Origin: JBCCOW01 sp039025855
GTDB taxonomy: Bacteria > Planctomycetota > Phycisphaerae > Phycisphaerales > Phycisphaeraceae
Reading direction: 5' to 3'
Assembly: GCA_039025855.1 (NCBI GenBank)
Contig: JBCCNL010000004.1
Location: 77,008-141,007, forward strand
Length of the DNA stretch: 64,000 nucleotides
The notes below the pieces were generated by a model. It was not told where the DNA came from. It was given only the letters and a program-made list of their open reading frames with translations, and ran no database searches. How positions within the stretch are numbered: position 1 is the stretch's first letter; every line of letters starts with the position of its first letter. The position numbers and the translations under genes are program-made. This document shows, one piece after another, positions 1 through 6,832 of the stretch.

Positions 1-287
1 TCCTGGTCGTCGTCGATCCGCATCTCGCGGACGATCTGCGTCAGGCCGCTGGTCGCCCCCTTGTGCCAGAGGACCTTTCGGCTGCGGCTCCAGTAGACGG
101 CTTCGCCGATCTCGATCGTTTTCTTAAGCGCCTCTTCGTTCATGTAGGCGTGCATGAGCACCTCGCCAGAGGTGAAGTCGGTGGTGACGACGGGGATGAG
201 GCCGTGCTCGTCGAACTTCGGGGCGAGTTCGTGGCCTTCTTCGACTTGTTCGACGGTCTGTCGCTCTGAAAAAGTGATGACGTCCAT
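1..287 (-). CDS. hisI: Phosphoribosyl-AMP cyclohydrolase, 5' part (runs off window start)
   Basis: The first 95 residues of HisI are read on the minus strand and continue past base 1. HisI hydrolyses the adenine ring of phosphoribosyl-AMP, the third step of histidine synthesis, in the cytoplasm. The family core YWSRSR is at residues 65-70 and WHKG at 74-77, followed by the acidic RIDDDQ stretch that leads into the metal-binding region; the cysteine/histidine metal site lies outside the window. The ATG at 287 has a GGAG Shine-Dalgarno about 9 nt upstream. thrC lies 144 bp upstream on the same strand, so co-transcription is possible; a weak hairpin at 415-429 separates them. Identification is strong, but the full length cannot be judged. 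Confidence 0.88.
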   Translation of the reverse strand, partial: MDVITFSERQTVEQVEEGHELAPKFDEHGLIPVVTTDFTSGEVLMHAYMNEEALKKTIEIGEAVYWSRSRKVLWHKGATSGLTQIVREMRIDDDQ

Positions 288-431
288 TGGGGGTGTTCTC
301 CGGGTTCGTTGTCGGGGGCCAGCCGCGTCGGAAAGTGGGCACGGCGGGGAGTTGTAGTGGGGGCCCCCGCCTGCCGTGGCGGGAACTCCATAGCTTACAG
401 GGCCCAGTAAGCAATCGCCTCACGGGGCGAC

Positions 432-1835
432 TCATCGGCCCACGCGGGTGGCGATGTGTTGCTGCACCACGGCGAGGTCGTTCGGGAGCACATCGAAGCG
501 TTCTTCGCGGTCGTAGAGGTCGCTGAGGTGGTCGGGTAAAGGTGGGCGGACGCCGGCGGCTTTCTCGACGGCGTCGGGGAACTTGGCGGGGTGGGCCGTT
601 GCTAGGGTGACGATGGGTACTTCCGGGGGGAGTGTGGGCAGGACGCGTTCGGCGGCGGCGACGCCGATGGCGGTGTGGGGGTCGAGGAGGTAGCCGCCGG
701 TGGCTTGATAAACATCCCCGATGGTGGCGAGGGTTTCGTCTTCGTCGACGCGTTGGCCCTCGAAGACTTCGGCGGCTTTGTTGATGACTTCCGGGGGGAG
801 GGTGAAGCCTTGGTTGTCTTTGAGCTGTTGCATGAGGTCGACGACGGCGTCGGGGTCGCGGTCGTAGAGGTCGAAGAGGAGGCGTTCGAAGTTGGAGGAG
901 ACCTGGATGTCCATCGAGGGGCTATGGGTCTGGTGGACTTCGCCGAGGGCGTGGTCGCCGGAGTGGAGGGCGCGGGTGAGGATGTCGTTGATGTTGGAGG
1001 CGACGACGAGCTTGGGGATTTTTAGGCCGAGGTGTCGGGCGGCGTAGCCGGCGAAGACGTCGCCGAAGTTGCCGGTGGGGACGGAGAAGGCGACGGGGCG
1101 GTCGGGGCCGCCGAGGGCGAGGGCGGCGGCGACGTAGTACACGGCCTGGGGGAGGCAGCGGGCCCAGTTGATGGAGTTGACGCCGGACATCCCCACCCGC
1201 CCCCGGAAGTTTTGGTCGTTGAACATCGCCTTCACGAGGGCTTGGCAGTCGTCGAAGGTGCCCTCGATGGCGAGGTTGTGGACGTTGGGGGCGTCGACGG
1301 TGGTCATCTGGCGACGCTGGACCTCGGAGGTGCGGTTGTGGGGGTGGAGGATGACGATGGAGGCGCGGTCACGGCCGCGGATGGCCTCGATGGCGGCGCC
1401 GCCGGTGTCGCCGGAGGTGGCGCCGATGAGGGTGACGTGCTGGTCGCGCTCGGTGAGGACGTGGTCGTAGAGTCGGCCCAGGACCTGCATGGCCACGTCT
1501 TTGAAGGCGAGGGTGGGGCCGTGGAAGAGCTCCATGACGAAGTGGCGGGGGCCAAGCTGGACGAGGGGGGCGATGGCGGAGTGGCGGAAGGTGGCGTAGG
1601 CGGCGTTGAGGAGTTGTTGGAGGGCGTCGCCGGGGAGGGCGGAGCCGAGGAACGGGCGCATCACGGCGGCGGCGATTTCGGGATACGGCTTGCCTTGGAG
1701 GGCTTTGAAGTCGGCGGGCTGCCAGGTGGGCCAGGATTGGGGGACGTAGAGGCCGCCGTCGGTCGCGAGGCCGGCAAGGAGGACGTCCTCGAAGTCGAGA
1801 ACGGGGGCTTGTCCGCGGGTGCTGACGTACTGCAC
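432..1835 (-). CDS. thrC: Threonine synthase
   Basis: PLP-dependent enzyme that converts O-phosphohomoserine to threonine in the cytoplasm. It is 467 residues, the usual size of the E. coli-type enzyme. The N-terminus STRG..P.LDFEDVLL..LA.DGGLYVP is the ThrC signature. The PLP lysine is K112 in FHGPTLAFKD, and a phosphate-binding GATSGDTGGAA loop follows. The start is GTG (CGTGCAGTAC on the minus strand) with GGAG 7 nt upstream; no in-frame ATG gives a better N-terminus. It is divergent from the isomerase gene at 1961 and is followed by hisI on the same strand. asd, of the same aspartate family, is about 50 kb away, so the pathway is dispersed. Confidence 0.95.
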   Translation of the reverse strand: MQYVSTRGQAPVLDFEDVLLAGLATDGGLYVPQSWPTWQPADFKALQGKPYPEIAAAVMRPFLGSALPGDALQQLLNAAYATFRHSAIAPLVQLGPRHFVMELFHGPTLAFKDVAMQVLGRLYDHVLTERDQHVTLIGATSGDTGGAAIEAIRGRDRASIVILHPHNRTSEVQRRQMTTVDAPNVHNLAIEGTFDDCQALVKAMFNDQNFRGRVGMSGVNSINWARCLPQAVYYVAAALALGGPDRPVAFSVPTGNFGDVFAGYAARHLGLKIPKLVVASNINDILTRALHSGDHALGEVHQTHSPSMDIQVSSNFERLLFDLYDRDPDAVVDLMQQLKDNQGFTLPPEVINKAAEVFEGQRVDEDETLATIGDVYQATGGYLLDPHTAIGVAAAERVLPTLPPEVPIVTLATAHPAKFPDAVEKAAGVRPPLPDHLSDLYDREERFDVLPNDLAVVQQHIATRVGR

Positions 1836-1960
1836 GGGTTACTCCGAAAGAGGGACCGGGCAGCTTACCACCGGGATTGTCGGATGCTGAAAAATCTGTA
1901 GGTTGGGCCGCCACACGGGGCGACGCTCGCCCCGGGATCACCCCGAAGGAGGGTTTGGCC

Positions 1961-2878
1961 ATGACCGACCGAACGCAGCATCAGGACATCCGCATCGGCA
2001 CGATGGCGGGTAGGGGCGAGAACACCGCGGAGTACATCCGGCAGATCCTGCCGCACGGCTTCGAGTGTTTCCAGATCAATTTCTGGCAGGAGCTGCCGGC
2101 GGGTTTGACGCTGAAGCAGATGGCCAAGCAGGTGAACCGGGTGCTGGACGAGCACGCGGAGGCGACGGGGCACCGGGCGGTGGTGAGCTCGCTGGGCATG
2201 TTCGGGAACCCGCTGCAGGAGGCGTCTCACGCAGCGATTTGGCGGAAGTGCATCGACGCGTGTGAGGCGTTCGGCTGTGAGTTGGTGTGCGGGTTTGCGG
2301 GGGCGTTGGAGGATCGGCCGGTGCCGGAGTCCATCCCGAAGTTCAAGAAGGTGTTCGGCCCGCTGGCGAAGCGGGCGGCGGACAAGGGGGTCCGGCTGGC
2401 GTTCGAGAACTGCGACATGGGCGGGACGTGGGATCGGCCGCGGTTCAATATCGCACACGCCCCGGCGGGTTGGGAGCTGATGTTCGACGCGGTGCCCGAC
2501 GAGAATGTGGGGTTGGAGTGGGAGCCGTGCCATCAGATGAACTCGCTGATTGATCCGATCGCGCAGCTGCGGGAGTGGATCGACAAGGTCTTTCACATTC
2601 ACGGCAAGGACGCGTCGGTGCACTGGGATGTGATCCGCAAGCACGGGCTGCGTGGCGGTCAGCCGATCGTCCACCACCGCACGCCCGGCTTCGGGGACAC
2701 CAACTGGACGGATGTGATCTCGATCCTTCGGCAGCACGGGTACCGCGGCTTCATCGACATCGAAGGGTGGCACGACCCGGTTTACCGCGGCGACCTGGAG
2801 ATGACCGGTCAGGTGCATAGCCTGAAATACCTGCAGCATTGCCGTGGAGGGGCGTACGTTGACGAGCCGACGGTGTGA
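1961..2878 (+). CDS. Sugar phosphate isomerase/epimerase (AP-endonuclease-2 type TIM barrel)
   Basis: A 305-residue xylose-isomerase-like TIM barrel. Likely metal ligands are spaced as in the family: E in AFENCD, E in GLEWEPCHQ, H in VFHIHGKD and E in FIDIEGW. Members isomerise or epimerise sugars or hydroxypyruvate; the substrate cannot be read from sequence. The ATG at 1961 is preceded by AAGGAGG at 1946-1952. An in-frame start 28 codons earlier would lack this site and add a low-complexity leader. It is the first gene of a plus-strand pair with the amidotransferase 75 bp downstream. The 125-bp gap to thrC must hold divergent promoters. Confidence 0.85.
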   Translation: MTDRTQHQDIRIGTMAGRGENTAEYIRQILPHGFECFQINFWQELPAGLTLKQMAKQVNRVLDEHAEATGHRAVVSSLGMFGNPLQEASHAAIWRKCIDACEAFGCELVCGFAGALEDRPVPESIPKFKKVFGPLAKRAADKGVRLAFENCDMGGTWDRPRFNIAHAPAGWELMFDAVPDENVGLEWEPCHQMNSLIDPIAQLREWIDKVFHIHGKDASVHWDVIRKHGLRGGQPIVHHRTPGFGDTNWTDVISILRQHGYRGFIDIEGWHDPVYRGDLEMTGQVHSLKYLQHCRGGAYVDEPTV

Positions 2879-2953
2879 CGGCTGAGACAGGTGTGTGGGC
2901 GTTACGGTGTGCGGGTTTGGATTTTCGTCGGTGAAGCTTCAAACGGGAGGCGC

Positions 2954-3658
2954 ATGATGACGCGACCGGTGATTGGCATCACGGTGGACAACCAGAGGAA
3001 CACGGCGGCGAGCGGCGTGTATGAGTCGTCGATCGCGTATAGCCGAGCGGTCGGGGCGGCGGGGGGGACGGCGGTGTTGTTGCCGCACGCGGTGGATCGG
3101 GTTGGCGACTACCTGGAGCTTTGCGACGGGTTTGTTTTGACCGGTGGGGTGGACCCGGATGTGCGGGCGTTTGGTTTTGAACTGCATCGCGAGGCGCGGG
3201 TGATGGATGCGGGGCGGCAGGCGTTCGAGGTTGGATTGTTACGGGGGCTGCAGGATGAGTTGCCGGACAAGCCGGTGCTGGGGGTGTGCCTGGGGATGCA
3301 GCTGATGGCGTTAGTAGCGGGGGGAGCGTTGAATCAGTTTATGCCGGGGACGATGGGGCAGGACGCGGCGTTGGCGCACCAGGGGGATCGGCGGCACGCG
3401 GTGGAGGCGGTCGTGGCAGGAACGGTTTTGGCGGGTGGGGGGGAGGTGGTGTCGAGTCACCGGCAGGCGGTGAGCGACTGTGGCGGTATGCGGGTGATTG
3501 GGCGGGCGCCGGATGGGGTGGTGGAGGCGATCGACGAGCCCAGGCGGCGGTTCTGTGTGGGGGTGCAGTGGCACCCGGAACGCGGGGGGGAGGGGGTGTT
3601 GAGTGCGGGGGTGATTGAGGCGCTGGTGGAGGCTGGGGGGGCAGCCCGACGAGCGTAG
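2954..3658 (+). CDS. Class-I glutamine amidotransferase-like protein (peptidase C26 / PuuD type)
   Basis: A 234-residue single-domain class-I glutaminase fold. PVIGIT at the N-terminus, the nucleophile elbow GVCLGMQ (Cys112) and GVQWHPE near residue 208 match gamma-glutamyl-GABA hydrolases and related C26 peptidases, which cleave gamma-glutamyl amides. Two adjacent ATGs (2954 and 2957) follow GGGAGG at 2945-2950. It lies directly downstream of the TIM-barrel isomerase. The last codons and the TAG stop fall inside a GCGTAGC-core palindrome (3648-3670) that also supplies the stop of the convergent lspA. The true substrate is unknown; no other polyamine genes are nearby. Confidence 0.82.
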   Translation: MMTRPVIGITVDNQRNTAASGVYESSIAYSRAVGAAGGTAVLLPHAVDRVGDYLELCDGFVLTGGVDPDVRAFGFELHREARVMDAGRQAFEVGLLRGLQDELPDKPVLGVCLGMQLMALVAGGALNQFMPGTMGQDAALAHQGDRRHAVEAVVAGTVLAGGGEVVSSHRQAVSDCGGMRVIGRAPDGVVEAIDEPRRRFCVGVQWHPERGGEGVLSAGVIEALVEAGGAARRA

Positions 3659-3670
3659 CTCGCCGGCTAT
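3648..3670. repeat. Palindromic repeat, family A copy 1 (GCGTAGC core)
   Basis: Short hairpin with CGAGC/GCTCG arms around loop GTA, followed by CGGCTAT. It matches copies at 18916-18938 and 61396-61418 almost base for base. The TAG in its loop ends the plus-strand amidotransferase gene. The CTA in its tail is read as TAG on the minus strand and ends lspA. One element therefore terminates translation of two convergent genes. Confidence 0.75.
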
Positions 3671-4338
3671 TTCGGATAAGACGCGGGGGTGGTATCGGCG
3701 GGTGTGGCGGGTGGGGTGGGTTTGCGGAGGTTGAGGAGGAGGACGAGGGCGACGCCGAGCATGAGGGCGGCATCGGCGAGGTTCCAGATCCAGGGCCAGA
3801 GGCGGGTGTCGGGGAAGAGGTGGAACATGTCGCGGACAGCGGCGTAGCGGACGCGGTCGTAGAGGTTACCCAGGGCGCCGGCGAGGATGAGGGCGAGGGC
3901 CGTATGGAGGAGCCAGGCGTTGGCGGGGCTTCGGACGAAGAGGTAGCCGATGACGCCGACGGCGATGACGGAGACGCCGACGAACAGCCAGCGGAGGCCG
4001 GCCCCGGAGCCGAAGACGGCACCGGTGTTGATGGTGAGTCGGAGGTCGAGGATGGCGGGGACCAGCGGGGTCGATTCGTGGTGGGGGATGGCGGAGGCGG
4101 GGATGGCGGGGTCCAGCGGCTTGCTTTCGAACCATTCGTCGTTGACCTGGACGAAGACGCGTGCGGGGGGTTCGAGCCGGAGGGGGAAGCCGGCGACGTG
4201 CTGGAAGGCGAGGTACTTGATGAGCAGGTCGGCGGCGAGGAGGCCGACGGCGATGGCGAGGAAGACGGCGATCGCGCGTCGGCTGCGCCAAGCGGGGGTG
4301 AGGGTCGGGGGGGTATCCGGTGACTTAGCGTTACTCAT
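3667..4338 (-). CDS. lspA: Lipoprotein signal peptidase (signal peptidase II)
   Basis: Inner-membrane aspartyl protease that removes signal peptides from lipidated prolipoproteins. Family boxes are present: TINTGAVFG, GALGNLYDRVRYAAVRDMF and WNLADAALMLG, carrying the conserved aspartates. It has four hydrophobic segments (about residues 23-45, 115-135, 140-165 and 190-212). At 223 residues it is longer than the usual 160-175; the extra length is a roughly 60-residue loop after the first helix containing VQVNDEWFES. The ATG at 4338 is chosen because upstream frame-open sequence is a shadow of the neighbouring gene. It sits 44 bp after the DksA-like gene on the same strand and could be co-transcribed. 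The lipoprotein at 6833-9145 is a likely substrate. Confidence 0.9.
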   Translation of the reverse strand: MSNAKSPDTPPTLTPAWRSRRAIAVFLAIAVGLLAADLLIKYLAFQHVAGFPLRLEPPARVFVQVNDEWFESKPLDPAIPASAIPHHESTPLVPAILDLRLTINTGAVFGSGAGLRWLFVGVSVIAVGVIGYLFVRSPANAWLLHTALALILAGALGNLYDRVRYAAVRDMFHLFPDTRLWPWIWNLADAALMLGVALVLLLNLRKPTPPATPADTTPASYPK

Positions 4339-4382
4339 CGCACCGGATGGTAGGGCGGTTGGGGTGGGGCGGTTGGGGTGGA

Positions 4383-5237
4383 TCAGAGGCCGCGGCGTTC
4401 GCGTTCCCGGGCGACATCGAGGCAGTACTTGGCCCAGGGCATGTATTCGAGGCGGGGGCGTTCGATGGGTTGGCCGGTCTCGGCACAGACGCCATAGGTC
4501 TTGGCTTCGATGCGTTGGAGGGCCTCGTCGATCTCGAGCAGGAGGTTGCGTTCGGACTCCATGAGCGAGAGGGTGAATTCGCGGTCGTAGTTGTCGGAGC
4601 CGACGTCGGCCATGTGGAGCGGGACGTGGGAGATGTCGCCGGAGGACTCGGAGCGGGCGGACTCCATGCCGCGGAGGTCGCCGATGATTTCGGCCCGGCG
4701 TTCGAGCAGTTCGGCGCGGAAGAAGTCGAGGTCTTTCTTTTTGAGGCCGGTCTTGACCTTGCGGAGCTGGTCGTCGGTGAGGACGACAGGCAGTGGCGGG
4801 GCTTCCTGGACCGCGTTGGTGAAGACGGGTTTGGAGGGCGTGGAGCGGATTGTCCGCTTGGTGGTCTTCTTGGCCGGGGTCTTCTTGACGAGGGCTTTTT
4901 TGGTCGTCGTCTTTTTGGTCGTAGTCTTTTTGGGAATGAGCTTCTTCTTGACCGGGCTCTTCTTGGCAGCGGCTTTCTTGGCTGGTTGCTTCTTGGCGGT
5001 CTTCTTGATTACGGTTTTTTTGCGGGTGCTGCTGGTGCTCTTTTGGGTGGTTGTGGCCTTCTTGGAGCGGCTGGTCTTCTTCGTGACGCTCTTTTTCGTA
5101 GTCTTGGAGGGGGTTGACTTCTTCTTTTTTGTGGTCTTCTTGGCGGTCTTGGATGTCTTCGAGACGCGTTTGGACGTCTTGGTCGCCTTTTTGGGGGCGG
5201 TAGACCGGGTTCGCGGGGTGGGTTTTTTCTTGGCCAC
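4383..5237 (-). CDS. TraR/DksA-family protein with Lys-rich histone H1-like N-terminal extension
   Basis: A 284-residue protein in two parts. Residues 1-about 145 are a highly basic Lys/Thr/Ser/Ala region with KKTTTKK, AKKSP and KKTPAKK repeats, like bacterial histone H1-like tails. The C-terminal 120 residues are a DksA/TraR module: a coiled-coil region, then YGVCAETGQ.IERPRLEYMPWAKYCLDVARE. Classical DksA has a four-Cys zinc finger; here only one Cys of each pair remains (CAET and CLDV), resembling zinc-independent DksA paralogues. The family binds the RNA polymerase secondary channel. The start is GTG at 5237 with GGGAG 8 nt upstream; longer in-frame versions have no ribosome site. Role inferred: RNA polymerase or nucleoid factor. 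Confidence 0.8.
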   Translation of the reverse strand: MAKKKPTPRTRSTAPKKATKTSKRVSKTSKTAKKTTKKKKSTPSKTTKKSVTKKTSRSKKATTTQKSTSSTRKKTVIKKTAKKQPAKKAAAKKSPVKKKLIPKKTTTKKTTTKKALVKKTPAKKTTKRTIRSTPSKPVFTNAVQEAPPLPVVLTDDQLRKVKTGLKKKDLDFFRAELLERRAEIIGDLRGMESARSESSGDISHVPLHMADVGSDNYDREFTLSLMESERNLLLEIDEALQRIEAKTYGVCAETGQPIERPRLEYMPWAKYCLDVARERERRGL

Positions 5238-5458
5238 GCGTGGCGCTCCCGGGGAGGGGTGAAGGTGGACTCGGTGGGGTTGGGAGGGGTGATCCCGCGA
5301 TACAAGTGCCGACCGCGACGGACGATGCAGGCGGCGGAGTGTATCGCTGGGGGATACGCCCCGCAAACGCTGGGGTTCGTGGGGTCGTCCGGTGAAGCGG
5401 TGGCAAGCCGGGCGGCGTGGCTGGCTAAGTGGCTGTCAGGAAATGGGTCATACCGGGC

Positions 5459-6028
5459 TTAGTCGCCGTGCTTCTGGCGGAGCCGGCCCGAGAGGCGGAG
5501 CAGGAGGTGGACCCGCTCGAACTCGTCGAGCCAGTCCTGGACCTCGGCGTCGAGCTCGTCCTGGGGGACAGGGGCACCGGGCAGTGGGCAGTTGGCACCC
5601 AGGGCCTTCTGGGCCATGATCCGGTAGCGGGACAGGGGCTTGTCGCCGAACCAGCTCACGGGCTCGAAGTCTTCCGCAGCGAAGATGGCGACGGGGACGC
5701 GGTGGCCGGCATTGATGGCGACCTGTTTCTGAAGGTCCATGTGCTCGTCGCGGTCGAGCCAACTGACCTTGGCCTTGCCGTTGGTGGCGTCGGCGATGGC
5801 CTGGATCATGGGGCCCTGGCGGACGCAGTCGCCGCACCAGATGCCGGAGACGACGAGGACGTGGATGTCGCGGACGAACGAGCCGAGCATGGCCTTGCAG
5901 GAGTCGGAGAGGGCGATGCGTTCGTGGATACCCTTCCAGCCGGCTTGTTGGTCGGGGTTGCCGGTGGCGAGGTAGTCGTCGTAGGCGAGGCCGGCGTTGA
6001 ACTTGGCTTCGAGCTCGGTGGCATTCAT
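5459..6028 (-). CDS. Thioredoxin-fold protein (WCGDC)
   Basis: A 189-residue protein with a thioredoxin-like centre: VLVVSGIWCGDC places the redox pair at Cys65 and Cys68, and a cis-Pro follows in GHRVPVAIF. No signal peptide is visible, so it is probably cytoplasmic. The 55-residue N-terminal helix region and the C-terminal helix rich in Leu and Arg are typical of thioredoxin-family proteins annotated in planctomycetes and Bacteroidetes. A role as thiol-disulfide reductase is inferred from the CGDC motif; the partner is unknown. It lies about 220 bp upstream of the DksA-like gene on the same strand and is divergent from leuD. Confidence 0.75.
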   Translation of the reverse strand: MNATELEAKFNAGLAYDDYLATGNPDQQAGWKGIHERIALSDSCKAMLGSFVRDIHVLVVSGIWCGDCVRQGPMIQAIADATNGKAKVSWLDRDEHMDLQKQVAINAGHRVPVAIFAAEDFEPVSWFGDKPLSRYRIMAQKALGANCPLPGAPVPQDELDAEVQDWLDEFERVHLLLRLSGRLRQKHGD

Positions 6029-6108
6029 GGGGAGTCTCCGGAGAGGGTCTTGAGGTTAGGTGGGCTAGAGGTGGGGTGGAGGATAGGCGGGTTGGCTATG
6101 CTCTGTGC

Positions 6109-6675
6109 ATGAGTCAGACCATCACCGGCAAGGCATACGTCCTGGGCGACGACATCGACACGGACCAGATTATTCCGGCCGAGTACCTGGCCTACGACCC
6201 GAGCGTGCCGGAGGAGCGGAAGTTCTTCGGGATGTACGCGTGTGTGGGTGTGCCGGACCATCAGGCGGGGCTGCCCGAGGGCGGGCTGAAGATGGTGCCG
6301 GAAGGCGAGTTCAAGTGCGACTACACGTTTGTGGTGGGCGGCAAGAACTTTGGGTGTGGGAGTTCACGGGAGCACGCGCCGCTGGCGCTCGCGGAGGCGG
6401 GACTGCAGGTGGTGATCGCCGAGTTTTATGCGCGGATCTTCTACCGCAACTGTGTGAATGGCGGGTACCTGCTGCCGGCCGAGTGCGAGACGCGTCTGAT
6501 CGAGGGCAAGGTGCATACGGGGGATGAGCTGTCGCTGGATATCGACGCGGGCAAGCTGACGAATCACCGCACGGGGGAGACGTTCGAGCTTCAGCCGCTG
6601 GGTGATGTGAAGCCGATCATCGATGCGGGGGGCGTGTTTGCGTATGCGAGGCAGCAGGGGATGCTGCCGGCTTGA
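6109..6675 (+). CDS. leuD: 3-isopropylmalate dehydratase small subunit
   Basis: A 188-residue swivelling domain of isopropylmalate isomerase (leucine synthesis). Signatures are GDDIDTDQIIPAEYL at residues 13-27 and VVGGKNFGCGSSREHAP at 75-91, with the C-terminal IIDAGGVFAYARQ. The length fits the short LeuD/HacB type, so homoaconitase or another aconitase-family partner cannot be fully excluded. The large subunit LeuC is not in the window. The ATG at 6109 is preferred over an earlier in-frame codon at 6076 because homology begins there. It is divergent from the thioredoxin-like gene and is followed by a repeat pair at 6696-6825. Confidence 0.9.
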   Translation: MSQTITGKAYVLGDDIDTDQIIPAEYLAYDPSVPEERKFFGMYACVGVPDHQAGLPEGGLKMVPEGEFKCDYTFVVGGKNFGCGSSREHAPLALAEAGLQVVIAEFYARIFYRNCVNGGYLLPAECETRLIEGKVHTGDELSLDIDAGKLTNHRTGETFELQPLGDVKPIIDAGGVFAYARQQGMLPA

Positions 6676-6695
6676 GCATCGGTTGAGGGTGATCT

Positions 6696-6825
6696 AACCA
6701 CAGAGGCACGGAGGCACGGAGAGCGAATTCTCCGATTTTATCTCTGCGCTGGGAGGGACAGAACGGTAAGCGCCATACCTCATCGGCATCCAGAAAGAAC
6801 TCTGTGTCTCTGTGCCTCTGTGGTT
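6696..6825. repeat. Inverted pair of 'accacagaggcac' repeats
   Basis: Two roughly 27-bp arms (6696-6722 and 6799-6825) in inverted orientation flank about 75 bp without coding potential. The left arm starts AACCACAGAGGCACGG and the right arm ends GTGCCTCTGTGGTT. The sequence between the convergent leuD and HEAT-lipoprotein genes could fold into a long hairpin. This kind of repeat is recurrent in intergenic regions of many environmental bacteria (general knowledge); it may act as a bidirectional terminator. Confidence 0.7.
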
Positions 6826-6832
6826 GCCCCAA

